Assembly (NCBI GenBank): GCA_015847255.1
Contig: JADLZK010007335.1
Coordinates: 19,644 to 83,643, forward strand
DNA: 64,000 nucleotides
DNA from: Hyparrhenia diplandra
Lineage: Eukaryota > Streptophyta > Magnoliopsida > Poales > Poaceae
Reading direction: 5' to 3'
Shown: positions 36,601-47,060 of the stretch, in pieces
Numbering within the stretch: the stretch's first letter is position 1
Layout: each line of letters begins with the position of its first letter
Notes under the pieces: model-generated
The model's input: only the letters and a program-made list of their open reading frames with translations
Told to the model about the DNA's origin: nothing
Databases searched by the model: none
Made by a program: the position numbers and the translations under genes

Positions 36601-37004
36601 CGCGGGGTCTCCCCGAGGACTCTGTGGCCTTCCTCTTCTGTCGCTCTTCGTAGAGGCGCTCGACCTCGCCCTCGTCGCGTCCTGCGACCCTCCCGACATA
36701 CCTTAACGAACCAAAGAGAAATCCCACGCTCAATCAAGAGCAATGCGACACCAACAAGGGAGGGAAGTGAGGAATGGAAGGCATAAAGCGCAGCTCCGCG
36801 CCCCGGAGCCGAGCGACACCAAACCTGTCAATGGACTCCTTGTCGAAGCGGCGGAAGGGAGTAACGTTTCTGCTGTCGGTGCCATAGAACGCGATGTCTT
36901 CGTCGCTGACAGCCACCTCATCGTCGTCGATTTCAGGCGGCAGCTCCGGCGGGAGAATGACCTTGTTCTTGTCCTTCCTCTTGCTGCCGCTCCTCTTCCC
37001 CCAT
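30681..37004 (-). CDS. NOC3: Nucleolar complex protein 3 homologue (NOC3)
   Basis: NOC3 acts with NOC2 in nucleolar and nucleoplasmic maturation of 60S pre-ribosomes. Exon 1 (37,004-36,825) encodes a basic start and then PPELPPEIDDDEVAVSDEDI, AFYGTDSRNVTPFRRFDKES. Exon 2 (36,701-36,520) encodes YVGRVAGRDEGEVERLYEER and LPTKTLQGELVYNT. Further exons are seen near 36,290-36,100 (Lys-rich), 35,390-35,170 (KLGLMSLLAVFKDIIPRY, the NOC3p domain), 35,080-34,985 (KKTRYYEYTLIRCYK), 34,830-34,690 and 34,140-33,990. More follow at 33,850-33,540, 33,300-33,000, 32,080-31,940, 31,410-30,960 (CBF/Mak21 part: YNPEATDPYLSGALASVLWE) and the last one ending KLKTGRKKVARV at TAG 30,683-30,681. The start codon is followed by one extra G in a run (36,998-37,002), and other one-base breaks occur (for example near 30,930). 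The introns hold a MITE, a solo LTR and a SINE. Confidence 0.88.
31466..31717. mobile_element. Stowaway-like MITE in a NOC3 intron
   Basis: Terminal inverted repeats are clear: left CTTCCTCTGTCCTGAAATGT, and right, when inverted, CTCCCCCTGTCCTGAAATAT, both continuing AGTGTA. Length is about 252 bp. TA precedes the left end; the right flank reads CA, so the TA target duplication is imperfect. No coding capacity. Confidence 0.82.
32384..32773. mobile_element. Solo LTR of a copia-like retrotransposon
   Basis: A 390-bp segment begins TGTTGGGCCCGACAACCAC and ends AGCCCCAACA, giving the 5'-TG...CA-3' LTR boundaries with a short inverted terminal (TGTTGGG/CCCAACA). It is flanked by ATAAT (32,379-32,383) and CTAAT (32,774-32,778), a 5-bp target duplication with one mismatch. 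No internal gag-pol sequence is present, so it is the product of LTR recombination. It lies in a NOC3 intron. Confidence 0.82.
35454..35629 (-). mobile_element. SINE with perfect 17-bp target duplication
   Basis: The 17-bp sequence AGTTCAGCACAACACTC occurs at 35,437-35,453 and identically at 35,630-35,646, bracketing a 176-bp insert. Read on the minus strand, the insert ends TTGGGACAAAAAAGGCT followed by AGTTGTTGTTGTTGTT, and before that it carries GGGTTTCATCTCTAGCCTAC. This is the 3' region of the Au-type SINE family of plants, as I remember it. The 5' half does not show clear pol III A and B boxes, so it may be 5'-truncated or a variant. It lies in a NOC3 intron. Confidence 0.88.
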
Positions 37005-37060
37005 CGAGACTGGCGGCGAAAGGAGGAGAGGCGCGGCGGGGTTTGGGTTTGGGTTTAGAT

Positions 37061-37190
37061 TAGGGTTTTGGCGCAGCGTTGATAGTTGCGCTGCGGCGGC
37101 CGCGTGAGAGGAAGAAGAAAGCGTGCTTGATCGGTCGCTGGTTTGGTTCTATAACTGGGCCTGCTGGGCCTGGGTAGTATAACCGGGCCG
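37061..37190 (-). promoter_or_regulatory. Telo box and site II motifs in the NOC3 promoter
   Basis: On the minus strand AAAACCCTA lies at 37,069-37,061, about 60 bp upstream of the NOC3 start codon: a telo box (AAACCCTA). Further out the plus strand reads CTGGGCCTGCTGGGCCTGGG (37,157-37,176) and ACCGGGCCGGAT, giving two TGGGCC site II elements. Telo box plus site II is the known signature of plant ribosomal-protein and ribosome-biogenesis promoters, which fits NOC3 well. Confidence 0.7.
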
Positions 37191-37199
37191 GATAGGCCC

Positions 37200-39142
37200 T
37201 TTTTTTCCTTCTCTGTACTCGATTTTTTTCTCGATTCTCTATACTCGATTTCTTTTTCGATATACTATATACTCGAAAATTTTGAAACGTTGAAGAATTA
37301 GAAATAATCGAACGGGTAGATTGATATTCTTACATTTGGTTCCGTGTTCTTTGAAAATTTTGAATTCTGAATTATGATGAAGCTTGTAACTTTAATATCT
37401 ACTACTACTACAAGCACTGAAAAGCTTCCCTGATTAACAATCTTCAGCTTTACCCAGCAGGCCGGCAAAAGCTTGAAAATATTAAACATGGGAAACAACG
37501 AAAGAAAAACAAGCACATTTGACTGCAGCTCACATCAATTTATCCGTGGAGCTACCAATGCAGCAGCAACACATCTTGGCATCTTGCGATTTGGACTTTG
37601 CACAGACAGCTTTAGAAACATATATATGGTTTCTACACACCTTATACCGCAGCACCCTACTCACATTCAATATACAGAATGTGGGATACATGGATATAGT
37701 CAAGGGCAAGTTGCAGGCTGCAAGAGTTTGTTAGACTGATTTTACAGGAGTTAGTTTCAGCATCTGAACTAAAAGCGTGAATAGTTATAGACTGATGCGG
37801 TGGAATCCTCTAAATCATGGAGCTCATGTTTCCTGGCTTCAGTCAGAAGGTCAGAATCAGATGGGTTCTGCAAATCATATGAAGATGCCACCTGCTACAC
37901 GTCATGTAGCATCCACTTGGCCATCCCTGGATTTGACTACCTGTACGGAACCATTTTAACCAATTGAGATGGAGGAAGACAGCAGCTTCACAACTTTATC
38001 AAGATACAGAATTACTAAGTGAAATTGGGCAATAGAAAAATTCATGTTCTTCTCCACAAGGCAGTGCAACTATTGGAATCAGATAACATAACAGAGGTCC
38101 AGTGGGATGCAGAGATTTTAACTTCCCTCCATGCATCAGTAACCCTAGACCACTAATTCAAAAGTTCATGATGATGACAAATTTTAAATAACAAAATTAC
38201 TAAAAGAAATAGTGCAGGAAACGGTACTTTTCTTTTTGCGAAGAAGGGAACACTACTTAAAAATCTTAATACGGATCTTTTCACACACAATCTGAGCAAG
38301 CGGATGCATCAGATGCAAAACCCCTCACCACTTCACCAGGTTTTATCATGAGTCCTTCTACAGGGAGTCAGAGATCAAATGAATTTGAAAAGTACTTGAG
38401 AGCATACTTTTTTCTAAAAACAACAACTTGAGAGCATACTTGAGTTATACTTCCCATTTTATTAAAGTGTTGTTTTCCAATGCAGGGCAAAATAAATCAC
38501 TCAGTAGACTACAAATATAGCAACTGTCACAGTTGAGCTCTAAGAATTTCCAAGCCAATTAGGCAAACCAAGAATGAATTCAGATGAGTTCATCAACAAT
38601 GATGAAAGAATAATCAACCAGGCAATGGAAGCAAAATTTGCAACAGCCAAAATGTGTCAAAGCAGCAGCAGCCATATCTTAGGCAACATAATTTATAGTT
38701 TGGTCATATACCTTTACTACCATACCCAGGAAAACAAATCATGTAGTGGTTCAACCAGACCGCCAAGGATCGCTCTTTTCCTTTGGCCTCACAAAAAGCC
38801 CCCATAAATAATTCTCACCATCTATCCCTGTTATCAAGGTGGAAATTAAAATATCATAATATGCATTTGATATGGTTTATTTTCTTGTACGAAAAGGAAC
38901 AGAAAATTGAACTACTAACACTGAGAATCGGGGAAGCACTTCGAGGAATATATCAACAACTTTATCTCATGAATATATGCCCTTAGAACATAGTTGCAGG
39001 ATTCTTCTAAAATATTAGAGTGTATCTTTTCACACCTACAAAGTGTGGAACAAAACCATTGAATATCTGAAAGCAGTTACTTAGTCTCAGAGCATATCTG
39101 TGAGAAAATGTTGGTATCAATGTATTGGAACCAACAGAAACC
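37200..39142. other. Spacer upstream of NOC3 and downstream of the PHD gene
   Basis: Mixed AT-rich sequence. A minus-strand segment near 37,880-37,790 translates to DSDLLTEARKHELHDLEDST and could be an extra 3' exon of the PHD gene, but splice support is weak. Otherwise no gene or transposon is supported. Confidence 0.4.
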
Positions 39143-41767
39143 CTACCCGTCAGATTTATTAGAAAAGAAGAACACGCCAATGTCTTCATGAACTGGACGA
39201 ATAGTCTCAAAAGATTTTGGCCAGTCATGCATTCGAGGTAAGAGCTCCAGCTGTAGATCAGTGGGCATTATCTTGACAATATCCTTAACTTTGGGTGACA
39301 CTTTTAATGGAAAGTAGGCTTTAAATTCACCAAGATTTAGCTTTTCTCCAGCATCGAAGACATGAAAGCATCCCCTAAAGTGCACACAAGAGATAAAAAT
39401 TAGAAATACAACATTATATATATGAAATTAGGGTCAGCTGTCACAGCTATAGAAGAGTAACATTTTGTCTTTTATGAAAAACATAGGTAGCAGCAAGATA
39501 TAATAATCAACTCAAAACAACACAAGCTTGAAAACATTAGAGTATTGTGTCAATGAAATCAGGAAACTGTTAGGAATTGACCAGAAAATATTTACTGAGT
39601 TTTGTCCTGAATTATTGAAAATGTTACTTGCAGAGAAACTTCCACATATATCCAGCAGTCTAGATCTGATTGTGAAACATCTAGAATTATTTTCCAACAA
39701 AAGTATAATTTGGTGATTTAAGAAAGTATTGCCCATGAAAACATAAGCCACAGGAATTTACCCATACATATTCATGTGAAACTGTTGGAAGCTGGTGCCA
39801 GCTACATCCATATCATTAAGAAACCATGTCTAGTTAATTGATTCCTGAAACTAGAAAACAAATCTATAACAAAGGCAAAAGTTGAGACATAACTCACGTC
39901 CAAATATTTAAAGGTGCTGGGCGCCTTGAATAACCCATGGCGGGAACCATGTCTTTGTTCTGGTTCAGACTCCCCACTTCAGCAGTATCTTCATCTATGG
40001 GTACATTGGAAATGATCAGTAACGACTACTTTTTAGTGCACTTAGACCTCATGTCACATCAGAACTAAATAAAATCTAAATGTAAATGTATGCAGAAACT
40101 GAGACCTTTTGAAATGTTATGGTTCTATTCTTTTTTGAGACATGCAACATTAACCAAAATAAAAGTAGATTTTTTGAAGGTCATAAAAGTAGATTTCTAT
40201 AGCCACATACCAGCAGTGCATAAGATCCCCTTTTCCCTAGGCCCAAGCTCAGTCTGAGAGTTAATTTCTCCTTTGTCTGCATTCACTATTTTCTTTTCTC
40301 TAACTTTTTGTTCAATCGGAGAGTCATTTTTTTACTTTAACTGGTTCACTTGTTCTACATTCATGAATTATAGGCATGGAACCACCAGGTCTTGTTTCAC
40401 AATCCATGTTTATGTCACCAATCTTTTGCCTGATCAAAGCTAGCAGCAGCAGATTGTTTCCCGGCATGCACTTGCATGGCATTCCTATTGGAAGATAGGC
40501 ACTTCATATTTGAAAATTGTTTCACATGTGGAGGAGATGCTGGATGAAGTTGACTTTCCCTCATAGCAAAAATATGGGCTGTCACAAATCTTTGCCTGAT
40601 CATGTCTTGCAGCAGCAGATCGTTTCAGGTTTTGCACTTGCATGTTATTCCTACCAGGGGATACCAACTTCATTTTGGATGGCTGCTTGTTTTTGAAGGA
40701 GAGGCAGGATGAACCTGCCTTTGCTGCATAGCAGAATATGACCTATCCTCAGGTTTTGTTTGACTATGACTTGCATTGGCACATCCTTTTAGGGCTTGCA
40801 CTTTTGTATCACTCTTGCTTGGGGAGACACAATTCATATTAGACAAGTGGTTTGTAGTTGGAGGAGATGATGCCTTGCTTGGCTGTGACAGAACAAATCT
40901 TTTTTGACAGAACAAATCTTGGTCTTGCAAATGGTGGCCTCCCTCTACTCAATGATACCACCTCTTCAGGAGGCACGTAAATCGTTTTAGAATTTCCAGG
41001 TCTGTTCGGAGATTTGGGACTTATTTGATGCACAACATTGCTGTGGCTGTGGTGCAACTTCGAAGTTTCCCTTTGCCCACCTTCACCATGATTGTAGAAG
41101 AAATTAGACTAGCAGATTGGAATTTATTGATGATCATGAAAATGAGATAGGTGATCAAGAACAGTGAAAATATATTACCTTGAGTAGGTTTTGGGACTCC
41201 GTTAATATCCTCCTGGCATTTGTCACAATACCATTCACGTGGTGGAGTCTCCCATGCCACCACCTTCATACAATAACTTAAAATAGAAAACAGAAACACT
41301 TTCAGAGAGCTAAACAAAACCTTCATTTAAAACATAATGGATTTATTGGGAAAAAAAAGCAAATTAAATGGAAATAACATATTGGAGAACAGCTAAGGAA
41401 GTTTCAGTCCTAATTAAAATACATTATTTGCATCAGCTATCTATCAAAGAAGACATACTGGTTTCCAATCATTACCAGACGACATTCAGATATCATCTAC
41501 TTCACTTGCTGGTTTCTGCTCTCAAGACATCCTTACATACAAATATTTCAAATAATTGAAAAGCAAAAACATATGCAAATTCAGGGCAGATTACCATATG
41601 TATATGTACATCTTCCAAGCGCTTAGGATGTGAAAAAACAAAGGAATTAAAACTATACAGAGCAGAGCTATGAAGGAGTACCAGTGTTCATAATCACCGC
41701 ACCGAGTGCACTTTACAATAAGATGAGAGTCGCAACCGCTACCACATACCCCACACACCTCAATGTC
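39143..41767 (-). CDS. AIPP2-like PHD-finger protein (partial model)
   Basis: Family members (Arabidopsis AIPP2/PAIPP2) read histone marks and join the ASI1-AIPP1-EDM2 or BAH-PHD-CPL2 complexes that repress genes and control RNA processing. The exon 41,767-41,682 encodes DIEVCGVCGSGCDSHLIVKC and TRCGDYEH. The exon 41,276-41,179 continues CYCMKVVAWETPPREWYCDK and CQEDINGVPKPTQ, together giving a complete C4HC3 PHD finger. A large exon (about 41,090-40,211) is Ser/Lys-rich with three internal repeats. The exon at 40,000-39,897 encodes KDMVPAMGYSRRPAPLNIW, and 39,375-39,143 encodes CFHVFDAGEKLNLGEFKAYF and LLPRMHDWPKSFETIRPVHE, the conserved AIPP2-type C-terminal domain. A 17-bp repeat, TGACAGAACAAATCTT-like, at 40,885-40,920 breaks the frame. 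The 5' exon(s) probably lie near 42,550-42,800 but could not be fixed, and the 3' end is also uncertain. Confidence 0.78.
40415..40860 (-). repeat. Three internal repeats in the PHD protein
   Basis: The large exon encodes three related blocks of about 50-55 residues. Key phrases are SNMNCVSPSKSDTKVQALKG...ASHSQTKPED, then PKMKLVSPGRNNMQVQNLKR...ARHDQAKICD, then SNMKCLSSNRNAMQVHAGK...ASFDQAKDW. At the DNA level the period is about 160-170 bp. They look like old intragenic duplications, diverged in sequence but conserved in layout. Confidence 0.75.
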
Positions 41768-43356
41768 CTGCATGAAAGGGGAAATATTGCATAGTCAAAT
41801 GCAAAAATTTCGTTTTAATCTTATTATTTCACACGTATCTTTGAGACATAATCCTAAACAGTTGAGACATAATCCTATACAACATAACAAGAAAAGAGAG
41901 CAGAGCGAAAACATATCATTTTGTCCAAGAAAATAAAAAGGGTTCCCTTTCACCGTCCAACAAAATTAAATCCCTTGAGCAAGTCGATCATATCATTACA
42001 ATAAACTATTTTAATTCATATGCGCTGAACTGGCTGCACATAAACAAAGATTTAAAATAATGTCGAGCCGAGTTATGGATCATCAACAATACGTCAATAA
42101 ACAACACAAACTAGACCAAACTGCACGATATAATCCCATAAAGACAGGGGAAAGACGTCGAGAAGACACGAAAAACGAGGCAAACCAACTCGTGACCAAG
42201 AAAAATCGACGCGACGGCCGTAGAAGGTAGATAGAAATATGGGGGTTTTGAGCCATTCCATACCAAAATGCTTAGACCGAATCAAATAAGTCAAGTTGGA
42301 TTTCGCACGGCCACAGATTGAGAGAGCAAGAACGCAAAAGGCGCGGCCTTCCAAACCCCAACCAAAACCGCACAGCGTAACCAACTGAAATGCTCGAAGC
42401 AACCCACTCCAAGAAAGCGAAATCCCTGCGGTTTTTCCCCACCAGGAGCGCAACAAGATGCAACCTGCGCTAGAAAGAACCCAAGAGCTTTCCTGGAAAA
42501 AGAAAAATCATAGAAGTATGGGGAAAGTATAGCGAGAGGGACGACCAAGAAACAAGCGCGCGGGCAAGAAATGCAGTACAATCACAGTGGGAAAGAGAAG
42601 TGCATCTACAGCAGTTCCTCACCATTGCGCCGTCGACCAGGCGAGAAGAGATCCAGCGATTGGAGAGACAGGGGCGATGGTGATCGAGAAGACAGGCCGG
42701 CAGGGGAAGAGGAGCAGAGACGAGGAATTGGGGGTTTTCCTCCGTCGCTTGGTGCTTCCACTGAGGAGAGGAGACGGCCCGCCCCCTTTTGGACTGTATG
42801 TGACTGTATGCATGCCCTTTTTAACTGCTGTAAAACACTGTAGCTTAAATTACATTGGTTTGTAAGTGTCGTTTAAATTTGATCAGCTCCCAAATAATAT
42901 TATTTTTACAAGATTCTTTTTACAAAAAAATAATATTATTTTATTAGACCACATAATATAGTAAAGTGGATTGAAGTTTTGCTTTCATTGGCAAAAGACA
43001 AAACAACCTAACTTAACGAGAGTTGTCAAAAAAAAAAAAACCTAACTTAACGAGACATTGTTTATCTCTCACAACAAAATAACATCAGTGCTTATCAGCC
43101 GAACGGCCAAAATTTTTATCATTGCCTTTTTATCTCCTCTTTAATTTGCCCGTAGAGTATAGAAATTCAGGGGCATGAAAGTTTATAATTGGATTAGATA
43201 GTTTTTTTTTTTTAAGATTCAAACAGGGTTTTAATTTAATAAATTTAAGACTGAAACAGGGTTTTAGTTCTATAATTTTTTAATTGTATTTTTGAGGCTT
43301 TAGGATGCGTTTGGTTGGAGATCAGACCGAGCGTAACGATTTTGTTTCGATTTTTC
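41768..43356 (-). promoter_or_regulatory. Probable 5' region of the PHD gene
   Basis: Between the PHD exon and about 42,850 the minus strand should hold the first intron, the leader exon and the promoter. A GC-rich block at 42,600-42,800 has the look of a first exon (minus-strand CTTCTCGCCTGGTCGACGG, then GCGCAATGG near 42,625, with a possible donor GTGAGG). From 42,880 to 43,300 the sequence is AT-rich with poly-A and poly-T tracts and holds nothing recognised. Confidence 0.4.
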
Positions 43357-43358
43357 TA

Positions 43359-43618
43359 CTCCCTCCGGGATGGTATTAGAAGTCGTTTAGGACAGCGATA
43401 CTGTCTCCAAAACACAACTTTGACCTCTTATTATTATAAAAATATTTATAGAGATGTGATATATGTATACTTTTATCAAAGTATTTTTTTAAGACAAATC
43501 TACTCATATAATTTTCACATTTACAAACTCAACAACTTAAAAGTTATTGATGATTTGTATTCCCGATGTTTGACCCCAAACCTTGTCTAAAATGACTTCT
43601 AATACCAACCCGGAGGAG
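43359..43618. mobile_element. Stowaway-like MITE, 260 bp
   Basis: Inverted ends CTCCCTCCGGGATGGTATTA (left) and, inverted, CTCCTCCGGGTTGGTATTAG (right), both continuing AGAAGTC or equivalent. TA target duplications lie at 43,357-43,358 and 43,619-43,620. AT-rich interior without coding sequence. Size, ends and TA target all fit a Stowaway/mariner-type MITE. Confidence 0.9.
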
Positions 43619-43639
43619 TATGTCGTTTAGTTTGTGGAC

Positions 43640-44955
43640 ATCAAGGACGTAGCAATTTCACTAGTGAATCTTCTCTCAAAATCCTTCCTCAGTTGTCTCC
43701 TTTTTTTTTTTTGGTGGCCAAATGCAGCCATCTCTCCGCAACAAGCGTTTTCTATCCCTCTCTCGTTCGCTTGATCTCAAATTTGGCTAAATTTGTAGAA
43801 AGTATTATCAATATTTATACTATTCTCTAAATAGGTTTATATTGATACGACTGGACAAGTGTGTCACATGCGTGACACACACACTCTCTGCTCTACCTAA
43901 TAATGTCAATCTTTGTTCACGAAAGATGGATGTGTCAATCGTTGCATGAAAGTAGAAGGGATGATAATCCAATGCCCACTGCCGGCCGCAGCAATCACAA
44001 ACCGAGAGTGAGCCAGTTACTGATGCGATGTATGGGGGATGGGTCTCAACACTGCCCTGCGCAGTGTGAGTACATTGGAATGGGGTAGCACGTTTCTGAT
44101 GTCTGATTAATTCAGACGGATAGTACTACCCTGTCTTAAATTAATCTAATGATTCATCATTATGTATAATGAACATGTTTTTAGAGACAGAGGGAGTATA
44201 TATTATTACACCAATGGGCAGCTACACCCTGATCATAGCGGCCATCGCATTTGTGCTCACAACATGATATGCCTGCTCAATATTATTGCTCACCCGCGGT
44301 AAAAGAACATTTATTCAACATTTTCTGACGCTAGCAACAGTGCCAGGGCCACATGGACCAGCATCCATGCAACTTCCGTCGGGGAAGAATCAAGGGAATT
44401 TGGTGCCCAACATCATGTCCGGAACCTGCAGGCTTGCAGGGGAGGGAGTGAGTGATCCAGAGTTTCATTCAGGCCAGGACTAGCGTAAAATGTACCAACA
44501 AGCAAAAATTGCTACCTTGGCTAGGATCTAGGTGCCCTGTTGGCCATTCGTTGGCATCTATAACAAAACCATACGCGTGGAATCAGAAACGTCAACACCT
44601 GCATACAGTACCTTTTTTGGAAACAGAAAACAGTAAGTTTTCAGAAACTGGAATTCATTCATCCGCTCCACCATTTTAACAGATAGTGGTCATTTTGCAG
44701 ACCAACAACAGACGGAAATATCCCAAGGCCTTATTATTTAGTTACAGTCATTACATGAGTTATATGTGGCTAAGCCTTCTGTTATCTTTATCATTCACTA
44801 CTATCCAAACATCCTTATATAAAAACATATGTGTCTAGCAATTGATCAGCACATGTTGTAGATAGACGAACACATGTATATGTACATTTTCCTAGAGGTT
44901 AGTATATATGATGAAGAACGAAGGAAAATGGCAATAGACAGATAAGAGAGAAGAA
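43640..44955. other. Intergenic sequence with a short MITE relic
   Basis: Near 44,113-44,195 the ends GATAGTACTACCCTGTCTTA and AGAGACAGAGGGAGTATAT are roughly inverted copies of a CTCCCTCTGTC-type MITE, only about 85 bp long. The rest holds no supported gene. If the PHD exon copy at 45.0 kb belongs to a decayed gene, its downstream exons should lie here, but none was recognised. Confidence 0.5.
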
Positions 44956-44959
44956 AGGG

Positions 44960-45051
44960 AGTACCAATGCTCACGTGCACTGCACCGAGCGCAGTTTGCA
45001 ATAAGATGAGGGCACTGCCACTGCCACATATCTCACACACCACTAAGCCCT
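44960..45051 (-). pseudogene. Second copy of the PHD exon, frameshifted
   Basis: The minus strand encodes LVVCEICGSGSA in one frame, and then, after a one-base shift, PHLIANCARCSAREHWYS. These align over their whole length with the PHD exon of the AIPP2-like gene 3.3 kb away (IEVCGVCGSG, SHLIVKCTRCGDYEH). The first four zinc ligands and the His are present. The second half of the finger was not found downstream. It is the remnant of a tandem paralogue, or one exon of a paralogue with a sequence error. Confidence 0.75.
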
Positions 45052-45389
45052 GCAATTATGGGGAAAATCATGCAGTTGGATACACAAACTTTGAGATTGA
45101 TTACTACAAATGACTGAAAGAAGGGTCCCCTTGAAGAGTTATTTGACATGTGCACATGGCATGAGTTATGGCTTCTACCATCTAGAAAACACTGCAAGAA
45201 TGAATGGGCATCAAATCCTTTGTTAGAAACAATGTGTTAAGATGTTTTTAATGTCAGTCGGGTGACTCTGGCAAGTACATGAATAGGGAGCGGTGATAAC
45301 CATTCTGACAATGAACATATATGCAAGAACAATAGCCTAATTTATCCTTTCATCAATCTGACAAACAATTCATGAACATAACCTTATGA

Positions 45390-45455
45390 GACAAACTCAA
45401 ACTGGTTGCACATGTCTATGATGACAAACTCAAACTGGTTGCACATGTCTATGAT
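45390..45455. repeat. Perfect 33-bp tandem duplication
   Basis: The 33-bp unit starting GACAAACTCAAACTGGTTGC occurs at 45,390-45,422 and identically at 45,423-45,455. No mismatch between copies, so the event is recent or is an assembly artefact. Confidence 0.95.
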
Positions 45456-45614
45456 AAAGCTGTGATTCTCTGTCTCTATCCAAAACAAGGAACATGAACT
45501 GGTCCAACAAGCAACACAGTAGACTGACTTAGAGGCTGTTTCAGTGGACCGACAACTTCCACTGAAAGAATGGGAACATGGAACAATTAAATGCAAAACC
45601 TAAGGAACGATGAA

Positions 45615-47060
45615 CTTTTTTTCATCACGAACGAACTGAATTCCATTACCAAAAGCAACGTATTTACAAGAGTTTAGCAATCCATAGTACGTGCTTAAGC
45701 ACAACCAGCTGAGCTGCCTGTTGTACTGAACACCCAAGGTTCAGACAGAAGGCTTGATTTTCCATTTCCCAGCCTCATGGATCTCCCTTCATATAAGCTT
45801 GATTTTAATAAGGTCATTCCACACGGGGAATTGCTTGTTTTGTGAGTAATTTGTGTTAAAAATTTACCTTCTAGATATTTCACAATCTCCTGCCATATCC
45901 CATTTTCATTTTCCAATTTCCACCACCACTTGCATAACAGATTCATATTCATTTTCCTCATATCTGAAAGGCAAATACTCTAACAGAACATCAAGAACTC
46001 ACACACAAGAAAACACACACGAGCACAACTGGTTTTGGTGGCTGGAATGGCTTTGCCTTTTCTGTTCCCTTCTACTTAGCCAAAAGTGAGCTACAAATCA
46101 GGCTATGATAGCCTCCTAACTAATGCAGAAACTTAGCTATGAACCTATTCCTCCTATTACTCCATGCTGAAACTTAGCTATGAACCTAGACATTAGCATG
46201 CACCTAGACACACAGGATTATTTCTAACCAGAACTTTAATCCCTAGCCACCCTTGTCTTTTAGGTAAGTTATAATTTTCCATGTTACCAAATGGTATTTT
46301 CTTTTCATCCCCCCACCTAGGCAGAAAAATCTTTTCATGATCTTTTCCATTAGGACATAGTACAAGTAGACATGCTTTTTAAACAGAAATCCAAAAGAAT
46401 GATTCTGCCACCGATGAACAGAGAGCAACCTTGCCATGCATCCATCTCTTAAGGGATTTTTCAGTTAGAGGAAGCCAGCCAGCAATATGAATTTTGGATC
46501 CAGAAACAGGGACCCTAGGAATTTTATTGGCAATTTCCCAGTAGAGCAGCTGAAGGTTTCAGCATATTCAATAGATTTGGCAACATCTTGGCTAAGCATA
46601 ATAGCTTCACTCCTAGAAAAGTTAATTTTGAGTCGACATGAATACATACAGACATAGCAGAAATTTTAAGTTGGTTGCTTGTTCTTTTTATCTTGGATGC
46701 ACAAAATTGTGTCGTCAGCATATTGGAGAATAACCACTCCATCCTTCACATATCCGGGCACTAGACCTGTGAGGACTGAGGAGGTTGTTCTTTTGAAAAA
46801 AATATAATCATTTTGCTCAGCAGCTATATATATTAAACAAAAAAAGGGGAAAGTGGGTCTCCTTGTCCTACCCCCTTTCTCAGTTCTGAAGTAGCCAAGT
46901 AGGGGCCATGGATGTGACTTTCACACTAAGGGTTCCTGAGATCATGACTGATTTGATCCATTCACATCGGATCAAATTTACTAAACAAGATTTGAAGTGT
47001 CACCTTCACCAACCAAAGAAAATTAAATCCATCAAAACAGCTGGACAGCCGTGCAGATGA
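45615..47060 (-). mobile_element. L1-like LINE fragment (reverse transcriptase region)
   Basis: On the minus strand, from high to low coordinate: a stretch near 46,990-46,900 resembles the segment before the RT core. YFRTEKGVGQGDPLSPF lies at about 46,890, then GVVILQYADDTILCIQD near 46,740-46,690 with the intact catalytic YADD. KINFSRSEAI and KLPIKFLG follow at 46,630-46,510, then a thumb-like segment. Near 45,960-45,710 is NENGIWQEIVK and GRSMRLGNGKSS. The 3' end is marked by GTTCGTGATGAAAAAAA, a short poly-A tail (poly-T on the plus strand near 45,615). Frames are broken in many places and the endonuclease and gag-like parts are absent. It is a 5'-truncated, dead copy lying between the PHD exon copy and the GC-rich block at 47.6-48.0 kb. 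Confidence 0.85.
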
